Source: Rhizobium leguminosarum (GTDB lineage: Bacteria > Pseudomonadota > Alphaproteobacteria > Rhizobiales > Rhizobiaceae). From it: a stretch of 64,000 nucleotides of DNA. Below are positions 27,091 to 39,156 of this stretch, one piece after another. The DNA lies in the NCBI RefSeq assembly GCF_001679785.1, contig NZ_CP016286.1, positions 3,776,001 through 3,840,000 of the forward strand, read 5' to 3'. Position 1 is the first letter of the stretch, and each line of letters begins with the position of its first letter. The position numbers and the translations under genes are program-made. The notes below the pieces were generated by a model that saw only the letters and a program-made list of their open reading frames with translations, was not told the DNA's origin and did not search any database.

Positions 27091-27798
27091 TTGGCAAAAA
27101 CCATTATCGAGTTGAAGGGCGCCGATCTGACCCTCGGCAGCGCAGCCGCCTCCGTCCATGTGCTGAAGGGCATCGATCTCGATATCGCGGCCGGCGAATC
27201 CGTCGGCATCGTCGGCCCTTCCGGTTCCGGCAAATCCACCCTGCTGATGGTGCTTGCCGGGCTGGAGAAGCTCGATAGCGGCGAGATCAACATCAATGAC
27301 ACGCCGCTCCACAGCCTCACCGAGGACCAGGTCGCCGATTTCCGCGGCCGCAACATCGGCATCGTCTTCCAGTCCTTCCATCTGATCGCCAACATGACGG
27401 CGCTGGAAAACGTCGCCGTGCCGCTCGAACTCGCCAATGTCGGCAACGCCTTCGAGATCGCTCATCGCGAGCTGAAATCGGTCGGCCTCGGCGAACGGCT
27501 GAACCACTATCCCGGTCAGCTTTCCGGCGGTGAACAGCAGCGCGTGGCGATCGCCAGGGCGCTCGCCCCCTCGCCCGCCCTGCTGATCGCCGACGAGCCG
27601 ACCGGCAATCTCGACACCGAGACAGGCCGCCAGATCGCCGACCTTCTGTTCTCCAAGCAGGCCGAACGTGGCACGACCCTGCTTCTCGTCACCCATGACG
27701 TCTCGCTCGCAAACCGATGCTCGCGCCAGATTCGCGTCCGCTCCGGCCGGATCGAAGGCGACAGCGCCGCCCGCCGCAGCGAAGCGGCGATCGCATGA
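27091..27798 (+). CDS. ybbA: ABC transporter ATP-binding protein (YbbA-like, LolD/MacB family)
   Basis: A 235-residue ATPase: Walker A GPSGSGKST at residues 42-50, signature LSGGEQQRVAIARAL, Walker B ALLIADEPTGNLD, switch His in LVTHDV. TTG at 27091 (LAKTIIELKG) is the start, with AGGG 9 bases upstream; no ATG gives a sensible N-terminus. Its stop overlaps the permease start (ATGA at 27795-27798). Probably drives a mechanotransmission-type or lipoprotein-related exporter. Confidence 0.92.
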   Translation: MAKTIIELKGADLTLGSAAASVHVLKGIDLDIAAGESVGIVGPSGSGKSTLLMVLAGLEKLDSGEININDTPLHSLTEDQVADFRGRNIGIVFQSFHLIANMTALENVAVPLELANVGNAFEIAHRELKSVGLGERLNHYPGQLSGGEQQRVAIARALAPSPALLIADEPTGNLDTETGRQIADLLFSKQAERGTTLLLVTHDVSLANRCSRQIRVRSGRIEGDSAARRSEAAIA

Positions 27799-30338
27799 GG
27801 ATCATCACCCCACGCGTCTCGCTCGCTTTTCGCCTGGCGTTGCGCGAGCTGCGCGGCGGCGTCCGCGGCTTCTACATCTTCCTTGCCTGCATCGCGCTCG
27901 GCACCGGCGCGATTGCCGCCGTCAATTCCGTGTCGCAGTCGATCACCGACACGATCGCCTCGCAGGGGCAGGAACTGCTGGCCGGCGACGTCCGCTTCGA
28001 ACTCAACAACCGCGAAGCCACGCCTCAGGAAATCGGTTTCCTCGAAGGCCTCGGCACCGTTTCGGTGTCGACAGGCCTGCGCTCGATGGCCCGCAAGCCT
28101 GACGGTTCCGATCAGGCGCTGGTCGAGGTCAAGGCCGTCGACGACGCCTACCCACTCTTCGGCAAGTTCGTGGCCGAGCCGGACTATCCGCTTGCAGCAC
28201 TGCTTTCGGGCCAAGGCGGCACCTATGGCGCGGTCGCAGCGCCACTGCTTCTCGATCGGCTCGGGCTTGCGGTCGGCGACGAATTGCTGCTCGGCAACGT
28301 CAAGCTCAGCATCACCGGCACGGTGAAAACCGAGCCGGATGCGCTGTCGGAAGGTTTCGGCTTTGCGCCGCGTCTGCTGCTCAGCCGCCAGGCGCTCCAA
28401 GCCTCCGGGCTGATCCAGACCGGAAGCCTGGTCGAGCATGCCTACAAGATCCGGCTGGACGACAAGGGCGCGATGTCGGGCATCCAGGCGCGCGCCTCCA
28501 AGGAGTTCCCCTCCGCCGGCTGGGCGATCCGCACAAGCGACCGCGCCGCGCCCTCGCTCACCGAAAACATCACCCGCTTCTCGCAGTTCCTGACGCTGGT
28601 CGGCCTCACCGCGCTGATCGTCGGCGGCGTCGGCGTCGCCAATGCGGTGCGCGCCTTCCTCGATTCCAAGCGCACCACCATCGCCACCTTCAAATGTCTC
28701 GGCGCGCCGGCGCAGGTCGTCGTTCTGATCTATCTCTTCCAGATCGCCATCATCGCTCTCGGCGGCATCCTGATCGGCCTCGTCATCGGCGCCCTGTCGC
28801 CGATGCTTGCCGCGCAGTTCCTGGCGCAATTCCTGCCGGTCTCGACCGCGCCGACCCTCTATCCCGGCGCCCTGCTGCTCGCCACGCTCTTCGGCATCCT
28901 GACGACGCTCGCCTTCGCCATCCTGCCGCTCGGCCATGCCCGCGAAGTGCCGGCGACCGCACTCTTCCGCGAGCAAGGCTTCGAGGCCCGCCACCTGCCC
29001 TCCTGGCCCTATATCCTGCTTGCCGCGCTCTTCATGGCCGCCCTTGCCGGGCTTGCCATTCTCACCGCCTATGACCGCTTTATCGCCGTCGTCTTCGTCG
29101 GCGCGATCGTCTTCGCCTTCGTCGTCCTGCGCCTGGTCGCCGCGCTGATCGCCTGGCTCGCGCGCCGCAGCCCACGCGTCAATTCGCCGGCATTGCGGCT
29201 TGCGATCGGCAACATCCATCGTCCCGGCGCACTGACGCCCTCGGTCGTGCTCTCGCTCGGCCTTGGCCTGGCATTGCTGGTGACGCTGACCTTGATCGAC
29301 GGGAACCTGCGCCAGCAGCTGACCGGCCGCATGAACGAGGGTGCGCCGAACTTCTTCTTCGTCGATATCCAGAGCGCCGAGGTCGGCGCCTTCCGCAATC
29401 TCGTCCAAGGCCAGGCACCGAAGGGCAAACTCGTCGAAGTGCCGATGCTGCGCGGCCGGATCATCGCCTTCAACGGCGAGGACGTCACCAAGATGAACGT
29501 GCCGGCGGCCGGCCGCTGGGTGCTGAACGGCGATCGCGGCATCACCTATGCCGAAACCCTGCCGGAGAACGCTGCCCTCACCGAAGGCAAATGGTGGGGC
29601 ACGGATTACAGCGGCGAGCCGCTCGTCTCCTTCTCCTCGGAAGAGGCGCATGAACTCGGCCTCAAGATCGGCGATAAGGTGACCGTCAACGTGCTCGGCC
29701 GCAACATCACGGCGAAGATCGCCAATCTGCGCCGCGTCGAGTGGGAATCGCTGTCGATCAATTTCGTCATGGTTTTCTCGCCGAATACCTTCCGCGGCGC
29801 CCCACATGCGTGGCTGGCGACGCTGACCGATCCCTCCTCGACACCGGCCGAAGATGCGGCGATCCTGAAATCGGTCACCAACACCTATCCGACGATCACC
29901 AGTGTGCGCGTCAAGGACGCGATCGATATCGTCAACCAGCTGGTCGCACAGCTGGCGACCGCAATCCGCGCTGCGGCCTCGGTCGCCCTGATCGCCTCGA
30001 TCCTCGTCCTTGCCGGCGCGCTTGCCGCCGGAAACCGGGCGCGCACCCACGACGCGGTGGTGCTGAAGACGCTCGGTGCCACGCGCGCCATGCTGATCCG
30101 CGCCTTCAGCTACGAATATCTGATCCTCGGCCTCGCGACTGCGATCTTCGCGCTGATCGCTGGCAGCGCCGCCGCCTGGTTCATCGTCGCCCGCATCATG
30201 CGTCTGCCCTCGGCCTTTCTGCCCGACGTGGCGGGACTGACGCTTGTGACCGCGCTCGTCCTGACCGTCGGCATCGGCCTCATCGGCACCTGGCGCATAC
30301 TTGGGCAGAAGGCAGCCCCCGTCTTGCGCGAGCTTTGA
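27795..30338 (+). CDS. ybbP: FtsX-family ABC transporter permease (YbbP-like)
   Basis: An 847-residue permease with FtsX-type domains: one N-terminal helix (RGFYIFLACIALGTGAIAAV), a large periplasmic region, then helix clusters near residues 265-480 and 745-840. The length matches E. coli YbbP (about 800). Its start overlaps the ATPase stop. E. coli YbbAP has been linked to export of hydrophobic compounds; the substrate here is unproven. Confidence 0.93.
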   Translation: MRIITPRVSLAFRLALRELRGGVRGFYIFLACIALGTGAIAAVNSVSQSITDTIASQGQELLAGDVRFELNNREATPQEIGFLEGLGTVSVSTGLRSMARKPDGSDQALVEVKAVDDAYPLFGKFVAEPDYPLAALLSGQGGTYGAVAAPLLLDRLGLAVGDELLLGNVKLSITGTVKTEPDALSEGFGFAPRLLLSRQALQASGLIQTGSLVEHAYKIRLDDKGAMSGIQARASKEFPSAGWAIRTSDRAAPSLTENITRFSQFLTLVGLTALIVGGVGVANAVRAFLDSKRTTIATFKCLGAPAQVVVLIYLFQIAIIALGGILIGLVIGALSPMLAAQFLAQFLPVSTAPTLYPGALLLATLFGILTTLAFAILPLGHAREVPATALFREQGFEARHLPSWPYILLAALFMAALAGLAILTAYDRFIAVVFVGAIVFAFVVLRLVAALIAWLARRSPRVNSPALRLAIGNIHRPGALTPSVVLSLGLGLALLVTLTLIDGNLRQQLTGRMNEGAPNFFFVDIQSAEVGAFRNLVQGQAPKGKLVEVPMLRGRIIAFNGEDVTKMNVPAAGRWVLNGDRGITYAETLPENAALTEGKWWGTDYSGEPLVSFSSEEAHELGLKIGDKVTVNVLGRNITAKIANLRRVEWESLSINFVMVFSPNTFRGAPHAWLATLTDPSSTPAEDAAILKSVTNTYPTITSVRVKDAIDIVNQLVAQLATAIRAAASVALIASILVLAGALAAGNRARTHDAVVLKTLGATRAMLIRAFSYEYLILGLATAIFALIAGSAAAWFIVARIMRLPSAFLPDVAGLTLVTALVLTVGIGLIGTWRILGQKAAPVLREL

Positions 30339-30429
30339 CCGGGCAGCGGCACCCAAACCCTTCACCTTACGGCGATTTAACCGACCGAGCCTATGCAAGC
30401 CTCTTGTTTGCAAAGGGCGAAAGCCTCAT

Positions 30430-30518
30430 ATTATCCGCAGGCATGCTGGAGCTCCGCAGCGGCGCCCGGGTCGAAAACCCCGACACCGTATTTCCATCGG
30501 AGCTTGTAAGAGGAAACT
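30430..30518 (+). ncRNA. Candidate ybhL leader RNA
   Basis: The alphaproteobacterial ybhL RNA motif is a structured element upstream of YbhL genes whose last stem overlaps the ribosome site. Here the next gene is the YbhL/Bax-inhibitor gene. AGCTCCG (about 30450) can pair with CGGAGCT (about 30498-30504) around an inner CGGC...CCG hairpin with GGG/CCC. The pairing ends just before AGAGGA. I have not matched it to a covariance model, so the assignment is by context and pairing only. Confidence 0.55.
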
Positions 30519-31247
30519 ATGGCTGATCTTCGTAACTATCAAAGCCGCGCTCAGACCGGCGAGATGATTGATCAAGGCCTGCGCACTTATATGCTCAAGG
30601 TCTACAACCTGATGGCGCTGGGCCTGGCGATCACCGGTGTGGCCGCATATCTGTCGTTCCAATTCGCCTTCGCCAATGGCGAGCTGACCGCTTTCGGTCA
30701 GGCGATCTATGTCAGCCCGCTGAAGTGGGTGGTCATTCTGGCGCCGCTGGCTCTGGTGTTCTTCCTGAGCTTCCGGATCAATACCATGACGGTGGCCGCC
30801 GCCCAGACGACCTTTGCGGTCTACGCCGCGCTCGTCGGCCTGTCGCTCTCGTCGATCTTCCTGATCTACACGGGCCAGAGCGTCGTTCAGACCTTCTTCG
30901 TCACCGCCGCCTCCTTCGGCGCGCTGTCGCTTTACGGCTACACGACGAAGCGTGACCTGTCGGCGATGGGCTCGTTCCTGATGATGGGTGTCTTCGGCCT
31001 GATCATCGCTTCGCTGGTCAACATCTTCCTGGCGTCGTCCGCCGTGCAGTTCGCGATCTCGGTACTCGGCGTGCTGATCTTCGCAGGCCTCACCGCCTAC
31101 GATACGCAGCGGATCAAGGAATTGTACCTGGAAGCCGATGACGTCGCCGTCGCCGGCCGCAAGGCGATCATGGGTGCGCTGACGCTCTATCTCGACTTCA
31201 TCAACCTCTTCATGTTCCTGCTGCAGTTCATGGGCAACCGTAAATAA
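30519..31247 (+). CDS. Bax inhibitor-1/YccA (YbhL) family membrane protein
   Basis: A 242-residue protein with about seven hydrophobic helices. The conserved BI-1 C-terminus GLTAYDTQRIKELYLEAD is present, with Asp residues tied to pH-gated calcium leak in BsYetJ. In E. coli relatives, YccA modulates FtsH. AGAGGA 6 bases before ATG 30519. Preceded by a candidate ybhL leader and followed by a strong terminator. Role in rhizobia is not known. Confidence 0.9.
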   Translation: MADLRNYQSRAQTGEMIDQGLRTYMLKVYNLMALGLAITGVAAYLSFQFAFANGELTAFGQAIYVSPLKWVVILAPLALVFFLSFRINTMTVAAAQTTFAVYAALVGLSLSSIFLIYTGQSVVQTFFVTAASFGALSLYGYTTKRDLSAMGSFLMMGVFGLIIASLVNIFLASSAVQFAISVLGVLIFAGLTAYDTQRIKELYLEADDVAVAGRKAIMGALTLYLDFINLFMFLLQFMGNRK

Positions 31248-31266
31248 GCAGGACCGACTGAGATCG

Positions 31267-31295
31267 AAAAGGCGGCTTCGGCCGCCTTTTTTGTT
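31267..31295 (+). terminator. Rho-independent terminator after the YbhL gene
   Basis: AAAGGCGGC-TTCG-GCCGCCTTTTTT: perfect stem, TTCG loop and T run, 20 bp after the stop codon. Confidence 0.93.
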
Positions 31296-31357
31296 GCGTA
31301 GGCTTCCACGGAATGGTTTTAAAAAAACCTTGCCGCCCTTATGGATCTGCTGCTGAA

Positions 31358-31915
31358 ATGTCCTTCCTCCTGCGCGATGCTTCGAATGCCGATATTCCCG
31401 CCATTGCCGATATCTATCGCGAATCGGTCCTGAACGGCGTAGCGAGCTATGAGATCGTCCCGCCCTCCGAGGCCGAGATGGCACTGCGTTTTTCGGCGAT
31501 CGTCGGCCAGCAATATCCCTATATCGCAGCCATCGGCGCGGACGGGACTCTCCTCGGCTACGCCTATGCCTCGGCCTTCCGCACGCGTCCCGCCTATCGC
31601 TGGCTGGTCGAGGATTCGATCTATCTGGCGCCTGAAGCCCGTGGCCGCGGCATCGGCAAGGCGCTGCTCGCCGAACTGATCATCCGTTGCACCACCCTCG
31701 GCTTTCGGCAGATGGCGGCCGTCATCGGCGGCGCCAGCCCCGCATCGATCGCGCTCCATCGCACGGCCGGCTTCGAGGAGGTCGGACTGATGAAGGGCAC
31801 CGGCTACAAGCACGGCCGCTGGCTGGATACGATGTTCATGCAGCGCGCCCTCGGTGACGGCATGAGCACCGATCCGGACCCGTCGACCTATCCCGGCGTG
31901 CTGTTTAACGGCTGA
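31358..31915 (+). CDS. GNAT family N-acetyltransferase (phosphinothricin/methionine-sulfone acetyltransferase-like)
   Basis: A 185-residue GNAT enzyme. IYRESVLNGVASYEIVPPSE, then RWLVEDSIYLAPEARGRGIGKALL is the acetyl-CoA binding core (motif A RGRGIG) and YKHGRWLDTMFMQ the C-terminal signature of PAT/MnaT proteins. These acetylate phosphinothricin, methionine sulfone or similar amino acids. Start at the ATG giving MSFLLRDASN; an ATG at 31313 is in frame but adds a poor-quality 15 residues. Confidence 0.9.
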   Translation: MSFLLRDASNADIPAIADIYRESVLNGVASYEIVPPSEAEMALRFSAIVGQQYPYIAAIGADGTLLGYAYASAFRTRPAYRWLVEDSIYLAPEARGRGIGKALLAELIIRCTTLGFRQMAAVIGGASPASIALHRTAGFEEVGLMKGTGYKHGRWLDTMFMQRALGDGMSTDPDPSTYPGVLFNG

Positions 31916-31921
31916 TATGGC

Positions 31922-32323
31922 TTATCTGTCGACGAGCTTCAGGGCCTTGTCGAAGACCTTCAGCACCTGGTTCAGCTCGTGACCGCGCTTCAGGATCGTG
32001 CCGTTGACGCTGATCACGGAATAGGCGCCCTGCTTGGCGGCGAGCTTCGGGTTTTTCTCGATGCGGAAGAGCGGCATTTCGCCGGAACGCTTGAAAACGG
32101 AAAAGACCGCCCTGTCCTTCAGGTGATCGATGGCGTAGTCGCGCCACTCACCGTCACCGACCATGCGGCCGTAGATCCAGAGGATCGCGTCCAGTTCGCG
32201 CCGGTGGAAGGTCACCGGAAGCGGGTCCTTGCTTTGTTTGTATTCCCTGAGATCGACGACGACTGAGGAACTATTGTCGACGGAGCGGCTTTCGCCGTGT
32301 CGCAAATCCGGCTGATCTGTCAT
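31922..32323 (-). CDS. DUF2794 family protein
   Basis: A 133-residue soluble protein with core VTFHRRELDAILWIYGRMVGDGEWRDYAIDHLKDRAVFSVFKRSGE, recognised as DUF2794, a small family restricted to alphaproteobacteria. ATG 32323 has GGGAG 5 bases upstream. No signal peptide. Function unknown. Convergent with the GNAT gene, 6 bp between stop codons. Confidence 0.78.
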   Translation of the reverse strand: MTDQPDLRHGESRSVDNSSSVVVDLREYKQSKDPLPVTFHRRELDAILWIYGRMVGDGEWRDYAIDHLKDRAVFSVFKRSGEMPLFRIEKNPKLAAKQGAYSVISVNGTILKRGHELNQVLKVFDKALKLVDR

Positions 32324-32415
32324 CAGTCTCCCGAGGCCTCCGCTTGTGACAGGAGGGTGACAGTTTGCCCGAGCCGCCGCAAATTGCAAGAGTGCCAGCC
32401 GTCACATTCCGCCGC

Positions 32416-32514
32416 ACTGCAGCGCCGCACGTCTCTCGCGCAAGGACGCTGTAGCACTTTGAGTTAGTGCATCATGCCTTCCGAAAGTTGGGTTCGATTT
32501 TCGGAAAGCATGAT
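32416..32514. repeat. Rhizobial intergenic repeat, copy A
   Basis: About 100 bp containing CAGCGCCGCAC, GCGCAAGGACGCTGTAGCAC and a palindrome CATCATGCcTTCCGA ... TCGGAAAGCATGAT. A diverged copy in opposite orientation is at 49583-49686. Together with its flanks it accounts for most of the 383-bp gap between the DUF2794 and DUF1223 genes; I see nothing else there. Confidence 0.8.
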
Positions 32515-32706
32515 ACGTTGGACAGGTCCACGCTTTCTCCGCAGCGCCGCATTTCAGTCAAAACAGCGCCTCATTTGCAGGAGATTTATGAATTCCGGTT
32601 TGGCGCCAGCGCGCCAAAGGGCCCGGCGGAGCGTATCGACCTTAACCCCAGCCCCGAATACGCTCGGCCGGGCCGCCCGGCACTTCATCCGGAACCGGAT
32701 GGAATC

Positions 32707-33447
32707 TCATATATTTTTGCCAGCCATCACCACGGTCGCGCCAAGGATCGCAGCCGGATCGCCGTCTGCGGTTGCCGATTGCAGCAGGATGGCGCAGCCC
32801 TCGAGCTGCGGCCGCTGCAGGACGCTGGCCGGCAGCGTCAGACTGGTTGCCTTACCGTCCCACATGCCGACGGTTTCGACATTGGTGACGCTGTGCAGAT
32901 AGGAGATCTTCTGGCCGCTGTTCTCGCCCTTTTCGACGTCGATCGTCTTTTCCTTATCGAAATAGACCATCACGACATTGGCTCTGCCCTGTCCCGCGCC
33001 GATCTTGATCTCCAACTCGTCGCCGCGCATCGCGGCACTGATCGGAACGGTCAGCCCGTTGCCTTCGCTGCTATAGGTATCGATCTTGCTGTTGATGCCA
33101 TTCAGATCGGCGCCGGCCAAATGGTCACGTCCGTTGACGATGGCTTGCGGCGTGTAGACGTTGCTGCGGCCCATCGTCTTGGCATAGCCATACTGTCGCT
33201 CGGTATTTTCCTTGGAGCTCAGCGTATCGGCCCAGCCGAGATAGTTCCAGTAATCGACATGATAGGCGAGCGCGATGACATCGCCCTGGTTCACCAGCTT
33301 GCGAAAAGCGGCATCAGCGGGAGGACAGGAGGAGCAGCCCTGCGACGTGAAGAGTTCGACAACACCTTTCGGCGTGCCGTCGTCGGCCTGCAGCGGGCCC
33401 GACAGAACAACGCTGGCGATTAGCGGAAGCAAAAAACGGGGGGACAT
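32707..33447 (-). CDS. DUF1223 family secreted protein with CxxC
   Basis: A 246-residue exported protein. Signal peptide MSPRFLLPLIASVVLSGPLQA; then GVVELFTSQGCSSCPPADAAFRKL, a thioredoxin-like CSSC active-site pattern. The family is annotated DUF1223 and its function is unknown; the motif suggests a thiol-redox role in the periplasm (inference). ATG 33447 with AGGTG upstream. Lies downstream of acnA in the same orientation. Confidence 0.85.
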   Translation of the reverse strand: MSPRFLLPLIASVVLSGPLQADDGTPKGVVELFTSQGCSSCPPADAAFRKLVNQGDVIALAYHVDYWNYLGWADTLSSKENTERQYGYAKTMGRSNVYTPQAIVNGRDHLAGADLNGINSKIDTYSSEGNGLTVPISAAMRGDELEIKIGAGQGRANVVMVYFDKEKTIDVEKGENSGQKISYLHSVTNVETVGMWDGKATSLTLPASVLQRPQLEGCAILLQSATADGDPAAILGATVVMAGKNI

Positions 33448-33624
33448 TCACCTGCACCTCTTTTTCAGCGCCGACGGCATGTTTGAACCGGCGGCCCTGA
33501 CATATGAACGTACGAATAATCCTTCCAGGTCCAAACGAAAAGTCACGAACGGGTGAGACGAAGCTCGACAGGAACTTGCGTGAAACAAATCATCGTGAGC
33601 CCCGTTTGAATACTGCCGCCGCAA

Positions 33625-33657
33625 AGAAAAAGCCGCCGGAAACTGCTCTCCGGCGGC
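33625..33657 (-). terminator. Rho-independent terminator of acnA
   Basis: On the minus strand GCCGCCGGA pairs with TCCGGCGGC and is followed by TTTTT, about 25 bp after the acnA stop. Confidence 0.88.
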
Positions 33658-33682
33658 CATTATCATGCGAGTTTCTTAAAAA

Positions 33683-36373
<2,691 letters not shown>

Positions 36374-36635
36374 GAGATACCCCGTTTCTGATAGCCAACA
36401 CAGTCGTGCGAACGCCTATGCACTTAATGCACATCAGGATGCGGGTACGGCCATTTCCGCTGTCCGCACGTGGAACAGACGCTCCAAGTTCGGCGCAAGG
36501 ATGAAATTCACGCCGACCGCTGGCGTGGTTGCAGGTCTTATAGATAATTTCCTAAAAACTTGCCATACCCGAGCACAGTCAAAATCGGACATTTTTTGAC
36601 CCCGCCGCAAGCCGAAACCAAGAAAGAGCCGACGC

Positions 36636-37280
36636 ATGCATCTCACCGCCGAAAATCTGGCTGCAAGGCGCGGTGAGGATCTCATTTTCGTTAACATTTC
36701 CTTTCACTTGGCGGCCGGCGAGGCGCTTGTCCTGACCGGAAAAAATGGATCGGGAAAGTCCACTTTGCTGCGTGTCGTCGCCGGCCTCCTCAGGCCGGAA
36801 AAAGGCACTGTCATATTTCACGGCGAAGAGAGCCCGGGAGGCAGGCACCCCGGCGAGGTCAGCCACTACCTTGGCCACCGAAATGCGATGAAGAATGAAC
36901 TTACGGTTGCAGAAAATCTCGATTTCTGGCGCACCTTTCTCGGCAATACAGGCTCCGCCGCCCTCTCCGTCGAGGACGCCACTGACGCCGTCGGTCTTTC
37001 CGGCATCACCCACCTTCCCTTCGGTTATCTCTCCGCCGGCCAGCAGCGCCGGATAGCTTTCGCCAAACTGCTCGTCGCCCACCGCCCCGTCTGGATCCTC
37101 GACGAACCGACCGCCGCACTCGACGCCAGCGCCGACCGGCTGTTTGCCGATTTGATCATGACGCATCTGGAAAAGGGCGGCATCGTGCTGGCGGCAACGC
37201 ATCAGCCCTTGGGGCTGAGGAATGCGCAGGAATTGAAGATGACGGGCTTTGCCGGAGTCGATGCGGGGGTGTGGGGGTGA
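36636..37280 (+). CDS. ccmA: Heme exporter ATP-binding protein CcmA
   Basis: A 214-residue ABC ATPase of cytochrome c maturation system I. Walker A GKNGSGKST at residues 35-43, signature LSAGQQRR, Walker B VWILDEPTAALD, switch His in ATHQP. With CcmB and CcmC it releases holo-CcmE. First gene of ccmABCDG; a 224-bp palindromic insert separates it from ccmB. ccmE, F, H and I are not in this window, as in rhizobia where the cycHJKL cluster lies elsewhere. Confidence 0.94.
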   Translation: MHLTAENLAARRGEDLIFVNISFHLAAGEALVLTGKNGSGKSTLLRVVAGLLRPEKGTVIFHGEESPGGRHPGEVSHYLGHRNAMKNELTVAENLDFWRTFLGNTGSAALSVEDATDAVGLSGITHLPFGYLSAGQQRRIAFAKLLVAHRPVWILDEPTAALDASADRLFADLIMTHLEKGGIVLAATHQPLGLRNAQELKMTGFAGVDAGVWG

Positions 37281-37297
37281 TGTATCTCGGTGTGGCT

Positions 37298-37470
37298 ACC
37301 CCCCTCTGCCCTGCCGGGCATCTCCCCCACAGGGGGGAGATCACAAGCTGCTTAGCTTTCCCGCCTCGCAACCGGATTGCCGATTTGGATGGCCGATTGC
37401 TTGGGGAAGCGAGAGCATCCAGCCGATCTCCCCCCTTGTGGGGGAGATGCCCGGCAGGGCAGAGGGGGTG
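37298..37470. repeat. Inverted pair of palindromic repeats between ccmA and ccmB
   Basis: Arm 37298-37341 (CCCCTCTGCCCTGCCGGGCA then TCTCCCCCAC) and arm 37426-37470 are near-perfect reverse complements over about 44 bp, separated by about 85 bp. Each arm also folds on itself. The same unit occurs inside ftsY at 42271-42316. It is a mobile-looking rhizobial repeat and could fold into one long hairpin in the ccm mRNA. Confidence 0.88.
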
Positions 37471-37504
37471 CCTCGTCCACCGCACATGCAGAGAGCCGCC
37501 CCGC

Positions 37505-38164
37505 ATGACCGCCCTCTTCCTCCGCGACCTGAAACTCTCGATTCGCACCGGCGGCGGTGCGCTGATCGGCGTTCTGTTCTTCCTGACCATCGTCGCCGTC
37601 ATTCCCTTCGGCGTCGGTCCCGATCTCAAACTGCTGTCGCGCATCGGCCCCGCCATCGTCTGGATCGGCGCGCTGCTTGCCGCCCTTCTCGGCCTCGACC
37701 GGCTGTTCCAGGCCGAGCGCGACGACGGATCGCTCGACTTGATGCTGATACAGGAATCGCCGCTCGTCCTCACCGTGCTGGTCAAATGCTTCGCCCATTG
37801 GACGGCCACCAGCCTGCCGCTGGTCATCGCCTCGCCGCTGCTCGGCCTCTTCATGAACATGGACGAGACGGCGATCGGCGCGACCATGCTGACGCTGCTG
37901 GTCGGCTCGCCCGCCATCACCTTCATCGGCGCCGTGGGTGCTGCCGTTGCCGTGGCGCTGCCCCGCGGCGGCCTGCTGGTCTCGATCCTCGTGCTGCCGC
38001 TGACCATTCCGGTGCTGATCTTCGGCGTCAGCGCCACCTATGCCGCAATCGAGGATCCCGCCCCCTTCCTGCCGCCCTTCCTGATCCTCATTGCGCTGAC
38101 ACTCTTCTTCGCGGTCATCGGCCCGGCAGCCGCCGCCCTGGCGCTGCGAAACACAGCGGATTGA
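37505..38164 (+). CDS. ccmB: Heme exporter protein CcmB
   Basis: A 219-residue inner-membrane protein with six predicted helices. Family features: MTALFLRDLKLSIRTGGGAL start, FQAERDDGSLDLMLIQESPL, and VLPLTIPVLIFGV near the C-terminus. Permease partner of CcmA. The open frame extends upstream through the repeat, but ATG 37505 gives the family length. Spacing to ccmC is 48 bp. Confidence 0.95.
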   Translation: MTALFLRDLKLSIRTGGGALIGVLFFLTIVAVIPFGVGPDLKLLSRIGPAIVWIGALLAALLGLDRLFQAERDDGSLDLMLIQESPLVLTVLVKCFAHWTATSLPLVIASPLLGLFMNMDETAIGATMLTLLVGSPAITFIGAVGAAVAVALPRGGLLVSILVLPLTIPVLIFGVSATYAAIEDPAPFLPPFLILIALTLFFAVIGPAAAALALRNTAD

Positions 38165-38212
38165 TGGGCCATTCGATTGCGGGAAAAGCCGGATCAAGGT
38201 AAGGAAGCGGAC

Positions 38213-38974
38213 ATGAGCGAAACGAGCCTTGCCATCAGCAAATTCAGTGATCTCGCCAATCCGACGCGGTTTCTGGCGCTGGCGGCGCGCGCCATTCCGT
38301 GGCTGGCCGGCATCACCACCCTCTGTTTCGCGGCCGGCCTCTATCTGAGCTTCGCCACCGAAGGCGATTACCAGCAGGGCGAGACTGTGCGCATCATGTA
38401 TGTGCATGTGCCCTCGGCCTGGCTTTCGATGATGTGCTATACGATCATGAGCGTCTCGGCGATCGGCACGCTGGTCTGGCGCCATCCGCTGGCCGATGTC
38501 TCCGCCAAGGCCGCAGCCCCGCTCGGCGCCGCCTTTACCCTGCTTGCACTCGTCACCGGTTCGCTCTGGGGCAAGCCGATGTGGGGTACCTGGTGGGTCT
38601 GGGATGCGCGGCTCACCTCCGTCTTCGTTCTCTTCCTGATGTATCTCGGGCTGATTGCGCTCGGCCGTGCCATCGACGATCCGTCGAAGGCCGCGCGCGT
38701 CAGCGCCGTGCTCATCCTCGTCGGCTTCGTCAACATCCCGATCATCAAATTTTCTGTGGAGTGGTGGAACACGCTGCACCAGTCGGCAAGCGTGCTGCGC
38801 CTCGACGGCCCGGCGATCGATCCGGAATTCCTGCGGCCGCTCTTTGTCATGGCGATCGCCTTCACCCTGCTCTTCTTCACGCTGCACATCATGGCAATGA
38901 GGAACGAGATCTGGCGCCGCCGCATCGCCGCCCAGCGCCGTCTTGCCGCCCGCATGGCGAGCCGGGAGGATTAA
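38213..38974 (+). CDS. ccmC: Heme exporter protein CcmC
   Basis: A 253-residue six-helix protein that transfers heme to CcmE. The tryptophan-rich heme-binding motif [13 protein letters not shown] is present, and histidines sit in VHVPSAW and WNTLHQ. ATG 38213 has AAGGAAG 6 bases upstream. Next gene ccmD begins 3 bases after its stop. Confidence 0.96.
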   Translation: MSETSLAISKFSDLANPTRFLALAARAIPWLAGITTLCFAAGLYLSFATEGDYQQGETVRIMYVHVPSAWLSMMCYTIMSVSAIGTLVWRHPLADVSAKAAAPLGAAFTLLALVTGSLWGKPMWGTWWVWDARLTSVFVLFLMYLGLIALGRAIDDPSKAARVSAVLILVGFVNIPIIKFSVEWWNTLHQSASVLRLDGPAIDPEFLRPLFVMAIAFTLLFFTLHIMAMRNEIWRRRIAAQRRLAARMASRED

Positions 38975-38976
38975 TC

Positions 38977-39156
38977 GTGACACATGCCTTTTACGTCTAC
39001 GCTTCCTATGGCTTTGCAGCCCTGGTGACGATCGCCGTAACGGCCTGGACGTGGGCCGACGGCCGCGCCCGCCGCACGGAACTCGCCGCCCTTGAGGCTG
39101 CCGGCATTCGCCGCCGTTCGGCGCGCCCCAAGGACAGTGTGGGGGATGGCGAATGA
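38977..39156 (+). CDS. ccmD: Heme exporter protein CcmD
   Basis: A 59-residue single-helix protein ([20 protein letters not shown]) with a charged C-terminal tail, the standard CcmD shape; it stabilises the CcmABC-E complex. Start GTG at 38977 with GGGAGG upstream inside the end of ccmC. Its stop overlaps ccmG by ATGA. Confidence 0.9.
   Translation: MTHAFYVYASYGFAALVTIAVTAWTWADGRARRTELAALEAAGIRRRSARPKDSVGDGE

Noticed and set aside
27516..30413. 965-codon minus-strand open frame
   Set aside because: Antisense shadow of ybbP in high-GC DNA; the translation is Arg/Gly/Asp-rich, lacks motifs and overlaps a secure FtsX-family gene.
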